DNA from: Woeseiaceae bacterium
GTDB lineage: Bacteria > Pseudomonadota > Gammaproteobacteria > Steroidobacterales > Woeseiaceae
Length of the DNA: 64,000 bases
Direction: 5' to 3'
Assembly: GCA_028227395.1 (NCBI GenBank)
Contig: JAOIZZ010000001.1
Location: 124,001 to 188,000 of the forward strand
Program-made: the position numbers and the translations under genes
The notes under the pieces: generated by a model
What the model was told of the DNA's origin: nothing
Databases searched by the model: none
The model's input: only the letters and a program-made list of their open reading frames with translations
Part shown: one piece after another, positions 13,765 through 25,502 of the stretch
Layout of the letters: every line of letters begins with the position of its first letter
Position numbering within the stretch: the first letter of the stretch is position 1

Positions 13765-14331
13765 ATGGCAACATACAATACAAATTCTTTTAAATCTGGG
13801 CTCAGAATTATCCTAGATAGAGACCCGTATATCATCATTGAGAATGAATTCGTTAAGCCTGGTAAAGGGCAAGCTTTTAACCGTGTTAGAGTTAAAAACC
13901 TCAAGACCGGAAAAACGATTGATAAAACATTCAAATCTGGTGAAAACATTGAGGCTGCAGATGTACTGGACGTCGATATGCAATTTCTTTATAGCGATGG
14001 TGAGTTCTGGCATTTTATGGTTCAGGACAATTTTGAACAGTATGCTGCCAGTGAATCTGCCGTAGCTGAAGCTAAAAAATGGCTGAAAGATCAAGATATC
14101 TGCCAAGTCACTCTGTGGAACAATGAACCATTAATAGTAGTTCCACCCAAATTTGTAGAGCTTGAGATAGTGCAAACTGACCCTGGTTTAAAGGGAGATA
14201 CTGCAAGCGGCGGAATCAAACCAGCGACTTTATCTACCGGTGCGGTTGTTCGTGTCCCTTTGTTTGTTGAAGAAGGAGAGATTGTTCGTATCGACACCCG
14301 ATCAAAAGAATACGTGTCGAGGGTAAAATAA
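13765..14331 (+). CDS. efp: Elongation factor P
   Basis: [24 protein letters not shown]; 188 aa. Confidence 0.97.
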   Translation: MATYNTNSFKSGLRIILDRDPYIIIENEFVKPGKGQAFNRVRVKNLKTGKTIDKTFKSGENIEAADVLDVDMQFLYSDGEFWHFMVQDNFEQYAASESAVAEAKKWLKDQDICQVTLWNNEPLIVVPPKFVELEIVQTDPGLKGDTASGGIKPATLSTGAVVRVPLFVEEGEIVRIDTRSKEYVSRVK

Positions 14332-14352
14332 CTCAAAAGAAAGGGTAACTAT

Positions 14353-15333
14353 CTATTTGATGGTAAATTGCTGGACAGATTGTATATTGGACTTATCCTC
14401 GCTAATCATAAAAAGCCGATCAAAGCCTAAGGCTACTCCTGCACAATCTGGTAGGCCAGATTCAATCGCTGCTATGAAGTAATCATCTAACGGGCGAATT
14501 TTTTTCCCTTGCTTGAGACGTAATTGTTGATCATTTTGAAAGCGCTGTTTGGTTTGAAGGATATCAGTTAATTCAACATAACCATTTGCCAGCTCTATAT
14601 TTCCAAAAAAGACCTCAAAGCGCTCAGCAACTTGATCATTATTTGGACAAATTCTTGCGAGTGCGGCTTGACTAGCAGGATAATGATGAATTACGGTCAG
14701 TTTATCTGTATCGAAATTTTTAGTAATCTGAGTCGCATATAAAAAATCTAGATATTGATTTCTATCATTATTCATTTGTTCTCGTAATGAACTATCAATA
14801 TTGGCCAGTGCAATGATTTTTTTTAATTTGGCTGAAAGGGGATCTATACCCAAGTATTTCAAAAAGGCTTCACGATAAGAAATTTTTTCTACTGTAACAT
14901 CTGATTGCCAATCATGGAGAGTGAGCTTGATGATGGCTAATGTTTCATCAATCATATTATTTAAACTAAAACCCAATCTATACCATTCTATCATTGTGAA
15001 TTCGGGCGAGTGGTATCGACCTAATTCATCATCTCGAAAAACTTTACATATTTGGTAAATATCTCTAAATCCATCTGCAAGCAAGCGTTTCATATAGAAT
15101 TCTGGAGACGTTTGTAGATAGAAATCTTGAGAAAAATTGATTGCTAATGAGGCACTAATGCTTTCAATATTGATATCAGAGACGGCGCTTGTCGATAAAA
15201 TGGGTGTATCCACTTCAAGTACCCGATTGTCATAAAAATAATTTCTTATAGCAGATATTTTTTGATGTCGTCTCTTGGCAGAAGCATAATCCAAATGTGG
15301 TTGCCAATGTCGATGATTATCTTGTTTTTTCAT
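14353..15333 (-). CDS. epmA: EF-P lysine-34 beta-lysyltransferase (GenX/PoxA)
   Basis: Class II LysRS-like catalytic domain without anticodon-binding domain (SPEFYMKRLLADGFRDIYQICKVFRDDE); convergent with efp. Confidence 0.93.
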   Translation of the reverse strand: MKKQDNHRHWQPHLDYASAKRRHQKISAIRNYFYDNRVLEVDTPILSTSAVSDINIESISASLAINFSQDFYLQTSPEFYMKRLLADGFRDIYQICKVFRDDELGRYHSPEFTMIEWYRLGFSLNNMIDETLAIIKLTLHDWQSDVTVEKISYREAFLKYLGIDPLSAKLKKIIALANIDSSLREQMNNDRNQYLDFLYATQITKNFDTDKLTVIHHYPASQAALARICPNNDQVAERFEVFFGNIELANGYVELTDILQTKQRFQNDQQLRLKQGKKIRPLDDYFIAAIESGLPDCAGVALGFDRLFMISEDKSNIQSVQQFTIK

Positions 15334-16205
15334 CAGGACGGATATATTAATGAACCAATTTTATTACCCATAAAAATATCTTTGTCATTTCGGAGTGACT
15401 CAGCCCAGTGACAGGCATTTTTTGGAAACAGAGTAATGACAGTCGACCCCATATTAAACCAACCTAATAAATCACCTTTTTTCAAGGCAGTAGGTATGTT
15501 CTTTGCCAGCTCTAATTCAATGATTGCCCCTCTTTTTTTTGGTCTAATTTCACCCGTCCAAGGAGTTGTAATACTTCCAACATTCATAGCACCGACAAAT
15601 ATTAGAATCATCTCAAAACCACCAGTATCAAAGTAACAAACAAGTCTTTCATTGCGAATAAATAATTTGGGAATTCTAGATGCTGTAACTTGATTAACAC
15701 TAAAAAGATTACCTGGTATGTAATGCATTTTTGTTAATACCGCATCTAAAGGTACATGCACCCGATGATAATTATACGGCGCTAAGTATATTGTAGCAAA
15801 ATTGCCATCGATAAATTGTTCTGTACTAGGGTTATTATCACCGAGTATTTCTTGCAGCGAGTAATGAAAACTTTTTGCCTGAAATAATTGATTTTCTTTT
15901 ATGTTACCGAAGGCGCTTATTTTTCCGTCTACGGGGGAGATAATTATATTTTTTTCTTTTTCAATAGGTCTTGCAGAGGCTTGAAGCTCACGCGTAAAAA
16001 ATGCATTAAATGAGCTATATTCATCAAGATTTTTAATTTTTATTTCGTCTGTATTGACGTTATATATTTTAATGAAATTCTGGATTAGATAATTTTTAAA
16101 TACAGTATTATTTATCCTAGTAATGTAATAAACGATATTGGTAATAAGCAACTTTGGGACTAGAAATTGCAAAATAATGAAAAACCATGCTTTAGTTGAT
16201 TGCAT
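15333..16205 (-). CDS. psd: Phosphatidylserine decarboxylase
   Basis: FNAFFTRELQASARPI, YNYHRVHVPLDA, C-terminal LGWFNMGSTVI processing motif. Confidence 0.95.
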   Translation of the reverse strand: MQSTKAWFFIILQFLVPKLLITNIVYYITRINNTVFKNYLIQNFIKIYNVNTDEIKIKNLDEYSSFNAFFTRELQASARPIEKEKNIIISPVDGKISAFGNIKENQLFQAKSFHYSLQEILGDNNPSTEQFIDGNFATIYLAPYNYHRVHVPLDAVLTKMHYIPGNLFSVNQVTASRIPKLFIRNERLVCYFDTGGFEMILIFVGAMNVGSITTPWTGEIRPKKRGAIIELELAKNIPTALKKGDLLGWFNMGSTVITLFPKNACHWAESLRNDKDIFMGNKIGSLIYPS

Positions 16206-16245
16206 AAGAGAACCAGTTTTGAGTTTAATCTGTATTATATTATTT

Positions 16246-16674
16246 CTAGAAGCGTGATACAGCTGTTGTATTTAGTGTCATAGTTTCATTGTTAGATAAC
16301 TCAAAAATTAACCTTATTTCTTCACCTTCACTAATGCGTTTTACAGGATCAATTAACATAAGATGCTTGCCACCCGGTTTAAGTGAGACAGATTGTTTCT
16401 CTAGGATAGTTAATGTATTAATTTTAATCATGCTTGCAATACCATTATTCATGATCGTTTCATGAATCTCGACGATATTAAATTGTGGGCTTGATATTGA
16501 ATTAATCGTAATTGTATCGGGTGAATTATTTGTAATATTTGTAAACCCCGCCGTAACTCTATTGCCTGCCCTTGGCGCATAAACTGTAAGATCATTAAAG
16601 ATTAGATCACTCGTTTTTAAAGAGTCACAGCCCATCAATAATAGTATTAATGTAATGGTGAGAATTTTTTTCAT
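16246..16674 (-). CDS. PCu(A)C family periplasmic copper chaperone
   Basis: Signal/lipoprotein-like N-terminus; HETIMNNGIASM...LKPGGKHLMLI. Confidence 0.88.
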   Translation of the reverse strand: MKKILTITLILLLMGCDSLKTSDLIFNDLTVYAPRAGNRVTAGFTNITNNSPDTITINSISSPQFNIVEIHETIMNNGIASMIKINTLTILEKQSVSLKPGGKHLMLIDPVKRISEGEEIRLIFELSNNETMTLNTTAVSRF

Positions 16675-17300
16675 TAGTTTTTCGCCATAATTTTAGGTAA
16701 ATCTGTTACAAAATGTTCCGTACTGTGGGGTGCACTGAATACGGCATGAAATTCTGCGTTTTTATTGATCATGATAACAGCTGCAGAATGGTTGACTGAA
16801 TAGTTTTCGCCTTCTTCTTTGTTGATTTTATAAAAAATACCAAGTTGAGTCGTTAATTTATTTATTTCATCTAGAGGACCGGTAACACCTATTACTTTTT
16901 GACTGAACGAATTAACGTATTGATGAAGTATTTCGATGCTATCCCTATCTGGATCGACACTGACCATAATTATGTTGGGTAGCTCTGTCATTGATTCTTC
17001 AAGACCTTTATTCGCTTGTCCGAGTTGATGTAAAGTTAAGGGGCATACGTCAGGGCAATGCGTGTAACCAAAGAACAATAGACTCCACTTACCTTTAAGA
17101 GTCTCTAAATTGAAGTTAGAGCCGTCATCCGCGGTAAGGTTGAAATTGGTTAATGGCATTGGGTTATCAAGGACAGTCGAAAATTCATTCTTTTCAGAAG
17201 TAATATTTATCGATCGCTCATTTGAGCAGTTGGTGATGACTGTGAGGATTAAAAAGAAAGCTAAGATCTTCATGATAATTTTTGGAGTTGAATTTATCAC
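16674..17300 (-). CDS. SCO1/SenC family protein
   Basis: LLFFGYTHCPDVCPLTL CxxxC motif; overlaps PCu(A)C gene. Confidence 0.92.
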   Translation of the reverse strand: MINSTPKIIMKILAFFLILTVITNCSNERSINITSEKNEFSTVLDNPMPLTNFNLTADDGSNFNLETLKGKWSLLFFGYTHCPDVCPLTLHQLGQANKGLEESMTELPNIIMVSVDPDRDSIEILHQYVNSFSQKVIGVTGPLDEINKLTTQLGIFYKINKEEGENYSVNHSAAVIMINKNAEFHAVFSAPHSTEHFVTDLPKIMAKN

Positions 17301-17435
17301 GACATTAAATCTCCCTAATATAAAAAAATCAGATTATACCTGACGTAATTAATTGTGCATGTTAAATTGATTTTTATTCTAATAAGAATTGTTAAGAAAG
17401 TTTAGAACAATCTTCCTAAACTTCATGCGGATAAT

Positions 17436-18350
17436 ATGAATCAATTTAAAACTCCTGTTATGACTGTTGAAAACCTTATTAAAGATATCGCACGACAATT
17501 TTACGAGGCTGATCTATCCTTCTCTCATGGCACTGATAATGCTGTGGATGAATCGGCTTACTTGGTTTTTGGTTATTTGGGCTTGGATCACGATTCAACT
17601 GAGAGCACTTATCAACAGAGTATTAGTAAGAGTGATGTAGATGCAATTGAATTACTGTGTAAAGAACGTATTGATCGTAAGATACCGATCGCTTATATTT
17701 TAAACCAAGCTTGGTTTGCTGGATTGGAATTTTTCGTAGATCAGCGTGTTTTAATCCCGCGATCACCCATTGCAGAATTAATACACAATCAATTTAAACC
17801 CTGGATTGACCTGGATTATGAGCGACGCGCTTTGGATTTAGGCACAGGCAGTGGATGTATTGCTATTGCAATAGCAACCTATTTTTCAAAAATATCCATA
17901 GACGCTATTGATTATTCTACGGGTGCTTTGGAAGTAGCAGCAATCAATATAAAGAAACACTCATTAGAAAATAGGGTCAATCTTATAGAATCTAATTTTT
18001 TTGAATCACTTAGTGCGGCGAAAGATTTATATCAATATGATTTAATCGTCAGTAATCCACCTTATGTGAATAAAGAAGATATTTCTATTATGCCTATGGA
18101 ATTTCACCACGAACCCATTATTGGGCTTGCATCTGGCGATGATGGCTTGGAATCAGTGAGTATTATTTTGCGAGATGCTGGGGATTATTTAAGAGAAAAT
18201 GGGATATTAATTGTTGAGGTAGGCAACAGTCAGCGGGCACTTCAAGAGAAATACCCCAAATTACCATTCGTATGGTTAGACTTTGAGATGGGTGGCACGG
18301 GAGTTTTTTTGTTGACTAAAGAAGATCTTGATAATCATAATAAGCATTAA
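17436..18350 (+). CDS. prmB: Ribosomal protein L3 N5-glutamine methyltransferase
   Basis: LDLGTGSGCIAIAIA and IVSNPPYVNKEDI; upstream of aroC. Confidence 0.93.
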   Translation: MNQFKTPVMTVENLIKDIARQFYEADLSFSHGTDNAVDESAYLVFGYLGLDHDSTESTYQQSISKSDVDAIELLCKERIDRKIPIAYILNQAWFAGLEFFVDQRVLIPRSPIAELIHNQFKPWIDLDYERRALDLGTGSGCIAIAIATYFSKISIDAIDYSTGALEVAAINIKKHSLENRVNLIESNFFESLSAAKDLYQYDLIVSNPPYVNKEDISIMPMEFHHEPIIGLASGDDGLESVSIILRDAGDYLRENGILIVEVGNSQRALQEKYPKLPFVWLDFEMGGTGVFLLTKEDLDNHNKH

Positions 18351-18371
18351 AATGATAATGAGAATAGAAAT

Positions 18372-19469
18372 ATGTCGGGTAATAGTTTTGGAAAAATATT
18401 TACCGTAACTACTTTTGGCGAAAGTCATGGAGTTGCGATGGGGTGTACTATTGATGGCTGTCCGCCAGGTATGTCATTATGTGAGCATGATATTCAGATT
18501 CATCTTGATAAGAGGCGACCCGGCCAGTCCAAACATACTACACAACGCAATGAGCCTGATCAGGTGCAAATTCTCTCTGGTGTATTTGAAGGAAAAACTA
18601 CGGGAACGCCTATTGGTTTGTTGATTAATAATAAAGATCAGCGCTCAAAAGATTATGGCGATATAAAAGATAAATTTAGACCAGGTCATGCCGATTATTC
18701 TTATCAGCAAAAATATGGTATCCGAGATTATCGAGGTGGCGGCAGATCATCTGCCAGAGAAACAGCAATGCGTGTTGCTGCTGGTGCTATAGCTCGTAAA
18801 TATCTTTATGAAAAGCTGGGTCTTGAGATAAAAGGTTATCTTTCACAAATTGGAGATCTATCTCTGGATTGTATTGATATGAACTATATTGATGAAAATC
18901 CATATTTTTGTGCTGATAAAAGTAAAATTAAAGATCTTGAATCATTTATGGATAATTTAATGTTAGAAGGCGACTCAATTGGCGCAAAAATAAGTATTCT
19001 TGCCACAAATGTTCCACCTGGATTAGGTGAACCTGTATTTGATAAATTAGAGGCAGACCTAGCTCATGGCTTGATGAGTATTAATGCGGTGAAAGGAGTT
19101 GAAGTGGGGTCAGGCTTTGCTTCAGTTTCTCAGAAAGGAAGTGAGCATCGTGACTCCATAACACCGGAAGGATTTTCAAAAAATGATGCAGGAGGCACTC
19201 TTGGAGGTATTTCCTCTGGGCAAGATATTCTAACTAGTATTGCATTGAAACCTACATCGAGTATTTCAGTCCCTGGAAAAACTATCGATAAAAATGGTCA
19301 AGAATCAGAAATTATTACCACTGGTCGACATGATCCTTGTGTCGGTCTAAGGGCAACACCAATTGCTGAAGCAATGGTAGCTCTTGTGCTCATGGATCAT
19401 TATTTGCGAAATCGAGCACAAAATATGGATATTAATTCTCAAACACCAGTAATAAATTCTAAGGTATAA
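18372..19469 (+). CDS. aroC: Chorismate synthase
   Basis: [19 protein letters not shown] and RPGHADYSY motifs. Confidence 0.97.
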   Translation: MSGNSFGKIFTVTTFGESHGVAMGCTIDGCPPGMSLCEHDIQIHLDKRRPGQSKHTTQRNEPDQVQILSGVFEGKTTGTPIGLLINNKDQRSKDYGDIKDKFRPGHADYSYQQKYGIRDYRGGGRSSARETAMRVAAGAIARKYLYEKLGLEIKGYLSQIGDLSLDCIDMNYIDENPYFCADKSKIKDLESFMDNLMLEGDSIGAKISILATNVPPGLGEPVFDKLEADLAHGLMSINAVKGVEVGSGFASVSQKGSEHRDSITPEGFSKNDAGGTLGGISSGQDILTSIALKPTSSISVPGKTIDKNGQESEIITTGRHDPCVGLRATPIAEAMVALVLMDHYLRNRAQNMDINSQTPVINSKV

Positions 19470-19513
19470 TATAGATTCAATTAATTTATATATATTAAAG
19501 GATTGATATTACG

Positions 19514-20536
19514 ATGCTTGACAAGGTTAATATTGCTGTAGTTGGCGCAACTGGGGCCGTAGGTGAGGTAATGCTGGAGATACTTGCAGATCGCAAAGTT
19601 CCGGCTGCAAATGTATTTCCTTTAGCGAGTGAACGCTCTCTGGGCAAACAGGTATCTTTTGGTAACAGCACAATAGATGTAGATGATCTGGCTACTTTCG
19701 ACTTCTCAAAAGTACAAATAGGTTTATTCTCGGCTGGCGCCTCTGTTTCTGAGATTTATGCTCACAAAGCAGTTGCAGCCGGTTGTGTGGTTATTGATAA
19801 TACTTCGCAATTTAGATATCAAGAAAATATTCCTTTGGTTATTTCTGAAGTTAATCCTGAAAGAATAGCTGATCATGTGAATACTGGAATAATTGCAAAC
19901 CCAAATTGCTCTACAATGCAAATGCTGGTTGCATTAAAACCAATTCACGATGCGGTGGGTGTTACGAGAATTAATGTAGCTACTTATCAAGCTGTCTCAG
20001 GTGCCGGTAAAAAAGCCATAGAAGATTTGGTGCATCAAACTTCCGCTCTTTTAAATGGTCGGCCCGTTAAAGTGGAAGGCAAAAATAAACAGATAGCTTT
20101 TAATGCCATCCCGCATATCGATACTTTTCAGGATAATCGCTATACCAAAGAAGAGATGAAAATGGTTTGGGAGACAAAAAAAATTCTTGACGATGAAACT
20201 ATTATGGTCAATCCGACGGCTGTAAGAATTCCAGTATTTTATGGTCATTCTGAAGCGGTTCATATAGAAACTAAGCAGAAAATAACGCAAGAAGAAGTGA
20301 CTGATCTGATGAAGAATGCCCCTGGTATTATATTGATTGATGGAATTGCCCTTGGCCAATACCCTACAGCAGTTTCTGATGGGTCAGGAACTGATCCAGT
20401 CTATGTGGGTCGTATTAGAGAAGATATAAGCCATCCACAAGGCATCAATATGTGGATTGTGGCAGATAATATCCGAAAAGGGGCTGCTCTTAATACGGTC
20501 CAGATTGCAGAAATATTGGTCAAAAAGTATTTGTAA
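19514..20536 (+). CDS. asd: Aspartate-semialdehyde dehydrogenase
   Basis: VVGATGAVGEVML and NPNCSTMQML catalytic cysteine. Confidence 0.96.
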   Translation: MLDKVNIAVVGATGAVGEVMLEILADRKVPAANVFPLASERSLGKQVSFGNSTIDVDDLATFDFSKVQIGLFSAGASVSEIYAHKAVAAGCVVIDNTSQFRYQENIPLVISEVNPERIADHVNTGIIANPNCSTMQMLVALKPIHDAVGVTRINVATYQAVSGAGKKAIEDLVHQTSALLNGRPVKVEGKNKQIAFNAIPHIDTFQDNRYTKEEMKMVWETKKILDDETIMVNPTAVRIPVFYGHSEAVHIETKQKITQEEVTDLMKNAPGIILIDGIALGQYPTAVSDGSGTDPVYVGRIREDISHPQGINMWIVADNIRKGAALNTVQIAEILVKKYL

Positions 20537-20572
20537 GATATAGTTTATTAGAACTCATAAAAGAAATTTTTA

Positions 20573-21886
20573 ATGCTTGTAAATTTTATTCGATTTTTGG
20601 TCGTTATATGTCTATTTTTAGTCCATACAGCATGGGCTTTAACGATGGATCAAGTTCTGATCAAATCATACTTGAACGAAATATTAAATATAGAAATACC
20701 ATTTCAACCAAACCTTAATGATATCGATGAAGGCCCTAGTTTTAGTTTTGCCTCGGAAGATAGGTATCGAGATTTTGGGATAAATCCACCTGAATTTATT
20801 AATAAACTTGAAATTACTATCATAAAATCTTCTGAAGCCGGCGATTCAAGGATAAATATTTCATCTAAAGCCCCGATCAGTCGTGCCTCATTTATCCTCC
20901 TTATTGAGAATCAGATATTAGATCAAATTAACCTTGATGCAGTCCCAATTAATTTAGTTTCTAAGGACGTTTCGTATGGTTACGACATTCAAGCGGGAGA
21001 TACATTATGGAATATTGCTTACAAAAATAGACCTGGCGATGATCTGACAATGAATCAGATGATGATTGCGATCTATGTGAAAAATATCCAGAAATTCAAT
21101 AATGGGATTGATGATATTCAAAAAGGCTTAATGGATATTCCCACAAGAGAGTTCATAGATATAATTCCAAAGAATGCAATTTTTGATGCCAGTAATATTG
21201 ATATTTACAAGGCAATAATAGATAAGAAGTATGAATTAGAATTATTCAATGCAAATGTCATCATGGATCCTGTATTAATAATTGAAGCATCAGTTATTAA
21301 TCCAAATGAAAAGCCGTCAATAGATAAAGTTTTTAACAAAGAAAGCACCTCGATTTATCAGGATGAAGATATTAAAACGATTAAGATCATTCAGGATATT
21401 GAGATTACAAAACATTCTGTAATGAGTGATTTAGTTGAGGAAAAAAACACCATCAAAAGTATCTTTAAAAATGAACCATCTGATAAAGACATAAATAATG
21501 ATTTATCAACTATTAATATTGGCAGCGTTGAAGGTGAAAATTTAAAACCAGTTAATTATTTCAGTGAAGGATTAAATAAAATTAAGTTTAATGAAATTAT
21601 TAATTTTATTAATAATTTTTGGGCTTTGTTGGTCTTATCGATTCTTTTGATAGGTTCTTTTTTATGGTTTTTATTGAGTAACTTTAAGAAAGAAAAAAAT
21701 ATGGTGATGAATTTAGAGAAATCTATTGCTATGAATGAAGTGGCAACTAAATTAGATCTAGCTAGAGCTTATGTTGATATGGGTGACCCAGAAGGGGCGT
21801 ATGAAATATTAGAAGAGGTGATCAACCATGGTGACAAATCACAAAAATTAGCGGCAAAGAAATTACTCGATGCTTTGGATAAATAG
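20573..21886 (+). CDS. fimV: FimV-like pilus assembly/polar protein
   Basis: Signal peptide, LysM-like IQAGDTLWNIAYKNRP, TM segment, C-terminal KLDLARAYVDMGDPEGAYEILEEVI; asd-fimV-truA order. Confidence 0.87.
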   Translation: MLVNFIRFLVVICLFLVHTAWALTMDQVLIKSYLNEILNIEIPFQPNLNDIDEGPSFSFASEDRYRDFGINPPEFINKLEITIIKSSEAGDSRINISSKAPISRASFILLIENQILDQINLDAVPINLVSKDVSYGYDIQAGDTLWNIAYKNRPGDDLTMNQMMIAIYVKNIQKFNNGIDDIQKGLMDIPTREFIDIIPKNAIFDASNIDIYKAIIDKKYELELFNANVIMDPVLIIEASVINPNEKPSIDKVFNKESTSIYQDEDIKTIKIIQDIEITKHSVMSDLVEEKNTIKSIFKNEPSDKDINNDLSTINIGSVEGENLKPVNYFSEGLNKIKFNEIINFINNFWALLVLSILLIGSFLWFLLSNFKKEKNMVMNLEKSIAMNEVATKLDLARAYVDMGDPEGAYEILEEVINHGDKSQKLAAKKLLDALDK

Positions 21887-21914
21887 TTAAATAAAATGAA
21901 CACAGTGTGAAATT

Positions 21915-22673
21915 ATGAGAATTGCGATGGGTGTTGAGTATGATGGTTCTGCTTATAATGGGTGGCAAAAACAAAATATAGGTTTGGGTATACAGACTGT
22001 GGTAGAGAAAGCCTTATCCAAAGTAGCAAATCATCAAATTAATTCAATCTGTGCTGGAAGAACTGATACCGGTGTTCATGCCAGATCTCAGGTTATTCAC
22101 TTCGATACGATTACTGAAAGGGATAATTATGGATGGTTGGCAGGAGTAAACAGTAATTTACCACCTGATATCAATATAACTTGGGTAAAGAATGTGAATG
22201 ATGATTTCCATGCAAGGTTTTCAGCGTCGAAAAGAAAATATAGCTATAAGATTCTCAATCAAAAAACACGATCATCGCTATCAAGAAATTTTTTTTGGTG
22301 GGTTTATGATGAATTGGACGTAAATCAAATGCAGTCCGGCGCTAAATATCTTATTGGTAAGCATGATTTTACGAGTTTTAGAGCAACTTCTTGCCAAGCA
22401 TCAAGCCCTATTCGCGAAATTTTTGATATACAAATTCAAAAAAACGATGAGGGTCTTCGTATTACCTTAACCGCTAATGCTTATCTTCAGAGAATGGTGA
22501 GGAATATCGTTGGCGCATTAGTGCAAATTGGTAAACAAGAAAAAGATGCCAAGTGGATGCATGACGTTTTGAAGGGCCGAGATAGAAAATTAGCCGGTAT
22601 TGCTGCACCGGCTCATGGGCTTACTCTACTCGCTGTTAAATACCCCAATGAATTCGATATTGATTTCATTTGA
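21915..22673 (+). CDS. truA: tRNA pseudouridine(38-40) synthase
   Basis: VEYDGSAYNGWQKQ and CAGRTDTGVHA motifs. Confidence 0.97.
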   Translation: MRIAMGVEYDGSAYNGWQKQNIGLGIQTVVEKALSKVANHQINSICAGRTDTGVHARSQVIHFDTITERDNYGWLAGVNSNLPPDINITWVKNVNDDFHARFSASKRKYSYKILNQKTRSSLSRNFFWWVYDELDVNQMQSGAKYLIGKHDFTSFRATSCQASSPIREIFDIQIQKNDEGLRITLTANAYLQRMVRNIVGALVQIGKQEKDAKWMHDVLKGRDRKLAGIAAPAHGLTLLAVKYPNEFDIDFI

Positions 22674-22715
22674 TTTTAATGTATTTTATGATTTTTTCAT
22701 TTAGAGTAAATTACT

Positions 22716-23588
22716 ATGAGTTGGTTTGAAAAATTAATTCCTTCTAGGATTAGCACTTTTAAGAAAAAGGGCGCTGTACCTGAGGGTGTTTGGATAAAGT
22801 GCCCTAAATGTGATGCGCAGTTATATCGAGCTGAGCTAGAGCGTAATTTAAAAGTATGTCCAAAATGTAATTATCATATGCGTGTAAGCGCAAGAAATAG
22901 ATTGGACTATTTTTTTGATGAAGGCACAAGTGTCGAATTAGTAAATGATATTGAATCTATTGACCCTCTCAAGTTTAAAGATACAAAAAAATATCGTGAT
23001 CGGATTTCGCAGGCAAAGAAAAAAACCGGTGAGAAAGAAGCGCTGCTTGTTATGAATGGTAAAGTTTTAGGGGTTCCTCTTGTAGTTTGTGCATTTGAAT
23101 TTCAATTCATGGGCGGCTCCATGGGATCAGTTGTTGGTGAGCGTTTTTGTCAAGCTATTAGTTATTGTATTGAGCATAAATTGCCTCTAGTGTCCTTTAC
23201 ATGCAGTGGTGGAGCCAGAATGCAAGAAGGCCTATTTTCTCTTTTTCAGATGGCAAAAACAGCAGCTTCGATTGCCACCTTAGATGAAAATAAATTACCG
23301 TATATATCGGTTTTAACAGATCCTACCACTGGCGGTGTCTCGGCGAGCTTGGCAATACTTGGTGATATCAATGTGGCAGAACCACAAGCCCTCATTGGCT
23401 TTGCTGGGCCAAGAGTTATTGAGCAAACGGTGCGTCAAAAACTACCCGAGGGATTCCAAAGGAGTGAATTTCTCCTTGAGCATGGCGCAATTGATATGAT
23501 TGTTGATCGTCGAGAAATGCGAGAAAAACTATCGAGTCTAATCTTACATTTTCAAAAAAAATCAAAATTAAATCATTCTTATGAATAA
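22716..23588 (+). CDS. accD: Acetyl-CoA carboxylase carboxyltransferase subunit beta
   Basis: N-terminal CPKC...CPKCNYH zinc ribbon; [11 protein letters not shown] motif. Confidence 0.97.
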   Translation: MSWFEKLIPSRISTFKKKGAVPEGVWIKCPKCDAQLYRAELERNLKVCPKCNYHMRVSARNRLDYFFDEGTSVELVNDIESIDPLKFKDTKKYRDRISQAKKKTGEKEALLVMNGKVLGVPLVVCAFEFQFMGGSMGSVVGERFCQAISYCIEHKLPLVSFTCSGGARMQEGLFSLFQMAKTAASIATLDENKLPYISVLTDPTTGGVSASLAILGDINVAEPQALIGFAGPRVIEQTVRQKLPEGFQRSEFLLEHGAIDMIVDRREMREKLSSLILHFQKKSKLNHSYE

Positions 23589-24885
23589 ATTATCTTCTGG
23601 AAAAATCAAGTTTCCAGAAGATAATTTAGATGCATGGCTGGCCTGGCAAGAAACTATTTCTCCAAAAGGAATCGATTTAAATTTAACTCGAGTTAAAAAA
23701 GTATTTGATCGTCTGAAATTCAAAAAGCCTACACATCTAATTACGGTGGCGGGTACCAATGGAAAAGGTTCTTCAGTAGCAATCTTTGAATCATTAATGT
23801 TGGCTGAAGATATTCAAATCGCTTCTTACACCTCGCCGCACATGCATAAATATAATGAACGAATTAAGATTAATGGCGAGCCAGTCAATGATGAATGTAT
23901 AGTCAAAGCTTTCAAAGAAATTGAGAAGAATCGTTGTGGTGAAGAGTTAACATTTTTCGAATATGGAACTTTGGCTGCACTGATAATTATATCTCAAGCC
24001 AAGGTAGATATAGCTGTACTTGAAGTTGGGTTGGGCGGAAGATTGGATGCAGTTAATATTGTAGAATCCGATGGATGTATTATAACTAATATTAGTAAAG
24101 ATCATTCAGATTGGTTGGGCGATGAAATTGAGATGATTGCAAAAGAAAAAGCTGGGGTGATGAGAGAGGGAAAACCAGTAGTTTTCGGATCCTCTTCAAT
24201 ACCTTTGAGTATTGCAAAAGAAGCTAAAAAAAAGCAAGCAATTTTAATTACACAGAATAATCATTTTACGCACAATTCAATCGATAGTAATCAATGGAAT
24301 TGGCATGGAGTTACAAAAAATAGATCAAATCTATTAAAACCTATCTTAAAAGGTAGTCATCAACTCGAAAATGCTGCAGCTGTTTTAGCGTTAATGGATG
24401 CGCTTCCAGATTTATTGGTGCCATCAAGAGCGAGCATTAACTCAGCAATGAAATCTATTAAACTATCTGGAAGGATTGATTTTAAAAAATATTTAGAAAA
24501 ATCTTGGTTGTTCGATGTAGCGCATAATTCTGATAGTGCATTTAAGTTGAACAAAACAATTACAGAATTTGGCTATAATAAATGCATAGCCGTTGTTTCT
24601 ATTCTGGCAGATAAAGACATTGAAGGTATAATTAAAATTATTGCTACAAAAGTTGATCACTGGATCTTAGTTGACCTTGATGTGAGTAGAGCCATTAAAG
24701 CCAAAAAATTTCAGCAATTAATATCGAGGTATAGTTGTAAAAAAATTACAATTGGTGGAAGTCCTGAGGAATCAATGCAATATGCAAATTCTGTGTCAAA
24801 ACCAGAAGATTTAATTGTGATAACGGGATCATTTTATACGGTAGCGCCATGTTTAGTGTGGATAGAAAGTCGAGTTAATTCATAA
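23581..24885 (+). CDS. folC: Bifunctional folylpolyglutamate/dihydrofolate synthase
   Basis: [26 protein letters not shown] motifs. Confidence 0.95.
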   Translation: MNKLSSGKIKFPEDNLDAWLAWQETISPKGIDLNLTRVKKVFDRLKFKKPTHLITVAGTNGKGSSVAIFESLMLAEDIQIASYTSPHMHKYNERIKINGEPVNDECIVKAFKEIEKNRCGEELTFFEYGTLAALIIISQAKVDIAVLEVGLGGRLDAVNIVESDGCIITNISKDHSDWLGDEIEMIAKEKAGVMREGKPVVFGSSSIPLSIAKEAKKKQAILITQNNHFTHNSIDSNQWNWHGVTKNRSNLLKPILKGSHQLENAAAVLALMDALPDLLVPSRASINSAMKSIKLSGRIDFKKYLEKSWLFDVAHNSDSAFKLNKTITEFGYNKCIAVVSILADKDIEGIIKIIATKVDHWILVDLDVSRAIKAKKFQQLISRYSCKKITIGGSPEESMQYANSVSKPEDLIVITGSFYTVAPCLVWIESRVNS

Positions 24886-25451
24886 TGGATTATTCACTAA
24901 AAGAAAGACTAATCGGAGCGATAGTGTTAGTTGCTTTAGTGGTGGCCGTCATACCTTTTTTATTGGATGGAAGGGATGATGGAGTTAGCTCTAAGTCATT
25001 GATACCCGAGCAACAACAAGAAGAAAATAATAGGCAAATAATTGTTCTTAATCTAAAACGTAGCAATCCATCTCCATTAAGTCAGAATAGCGAAGAATTT
25101 CTTAATTTTGAATGGGTCAATAAAATTGTTGATTTAGTGAAGAATAATATGGGTAATTCTAAAAGTGAGGATAGAAGTAAAACTCAAGAATATAAAATTA
25201 TCAATAATAGTGATTCTAATGATCGTCCATGGGTAATTCAATTAGGGAGTTTCTCGCTATTTGATAATGCAAATCAGAAAGTTAAATTACTCAATGCTCA
25301 AGGATATAAATCTTATATTAGGAGAGGTATTAGAGATAATGAAATGATTTATAATGTATGGTTAGGGCCACAAAGAAGCAAAAAAGAGTCTGATGAATTA
25401 TCTTTGCAATTAATGAAGGATAAACATGAGAATCAAGTTGTCCCTTATTAG
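24885..25451 (+). CDS. dedD: SPOR-domain protein (DedD-like)
   Basis: N-terminal TM, C-terminal SPOR domain WVIQLGSFSLFDNANQKVKLLNAQGYKSYI; between folC and cvpA. Confidence 0.82.
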   Translation: MDYSLKERLIGAIVLVALVVAVIPFLLDGRDDGVSSKSLIPEQQQEENNRQIIVLNLKRSNPSPLSQNSEEFLNFEWVNKIVDLVKNNMGNSKSEDRSKTQEYKIINNSDSNDRPWVIQLGSFSLFDNANQKVKLLNAQGYKSYIRRGIRDNEMIYNVWLGPQRSKKESDELSLQLMKDKHENQVVPY

Positions 25452-25502
25452 TAAAAAACTTATGATCAAAGAAATGATTAATTATTCAAATAAATAAATA
25501 AA

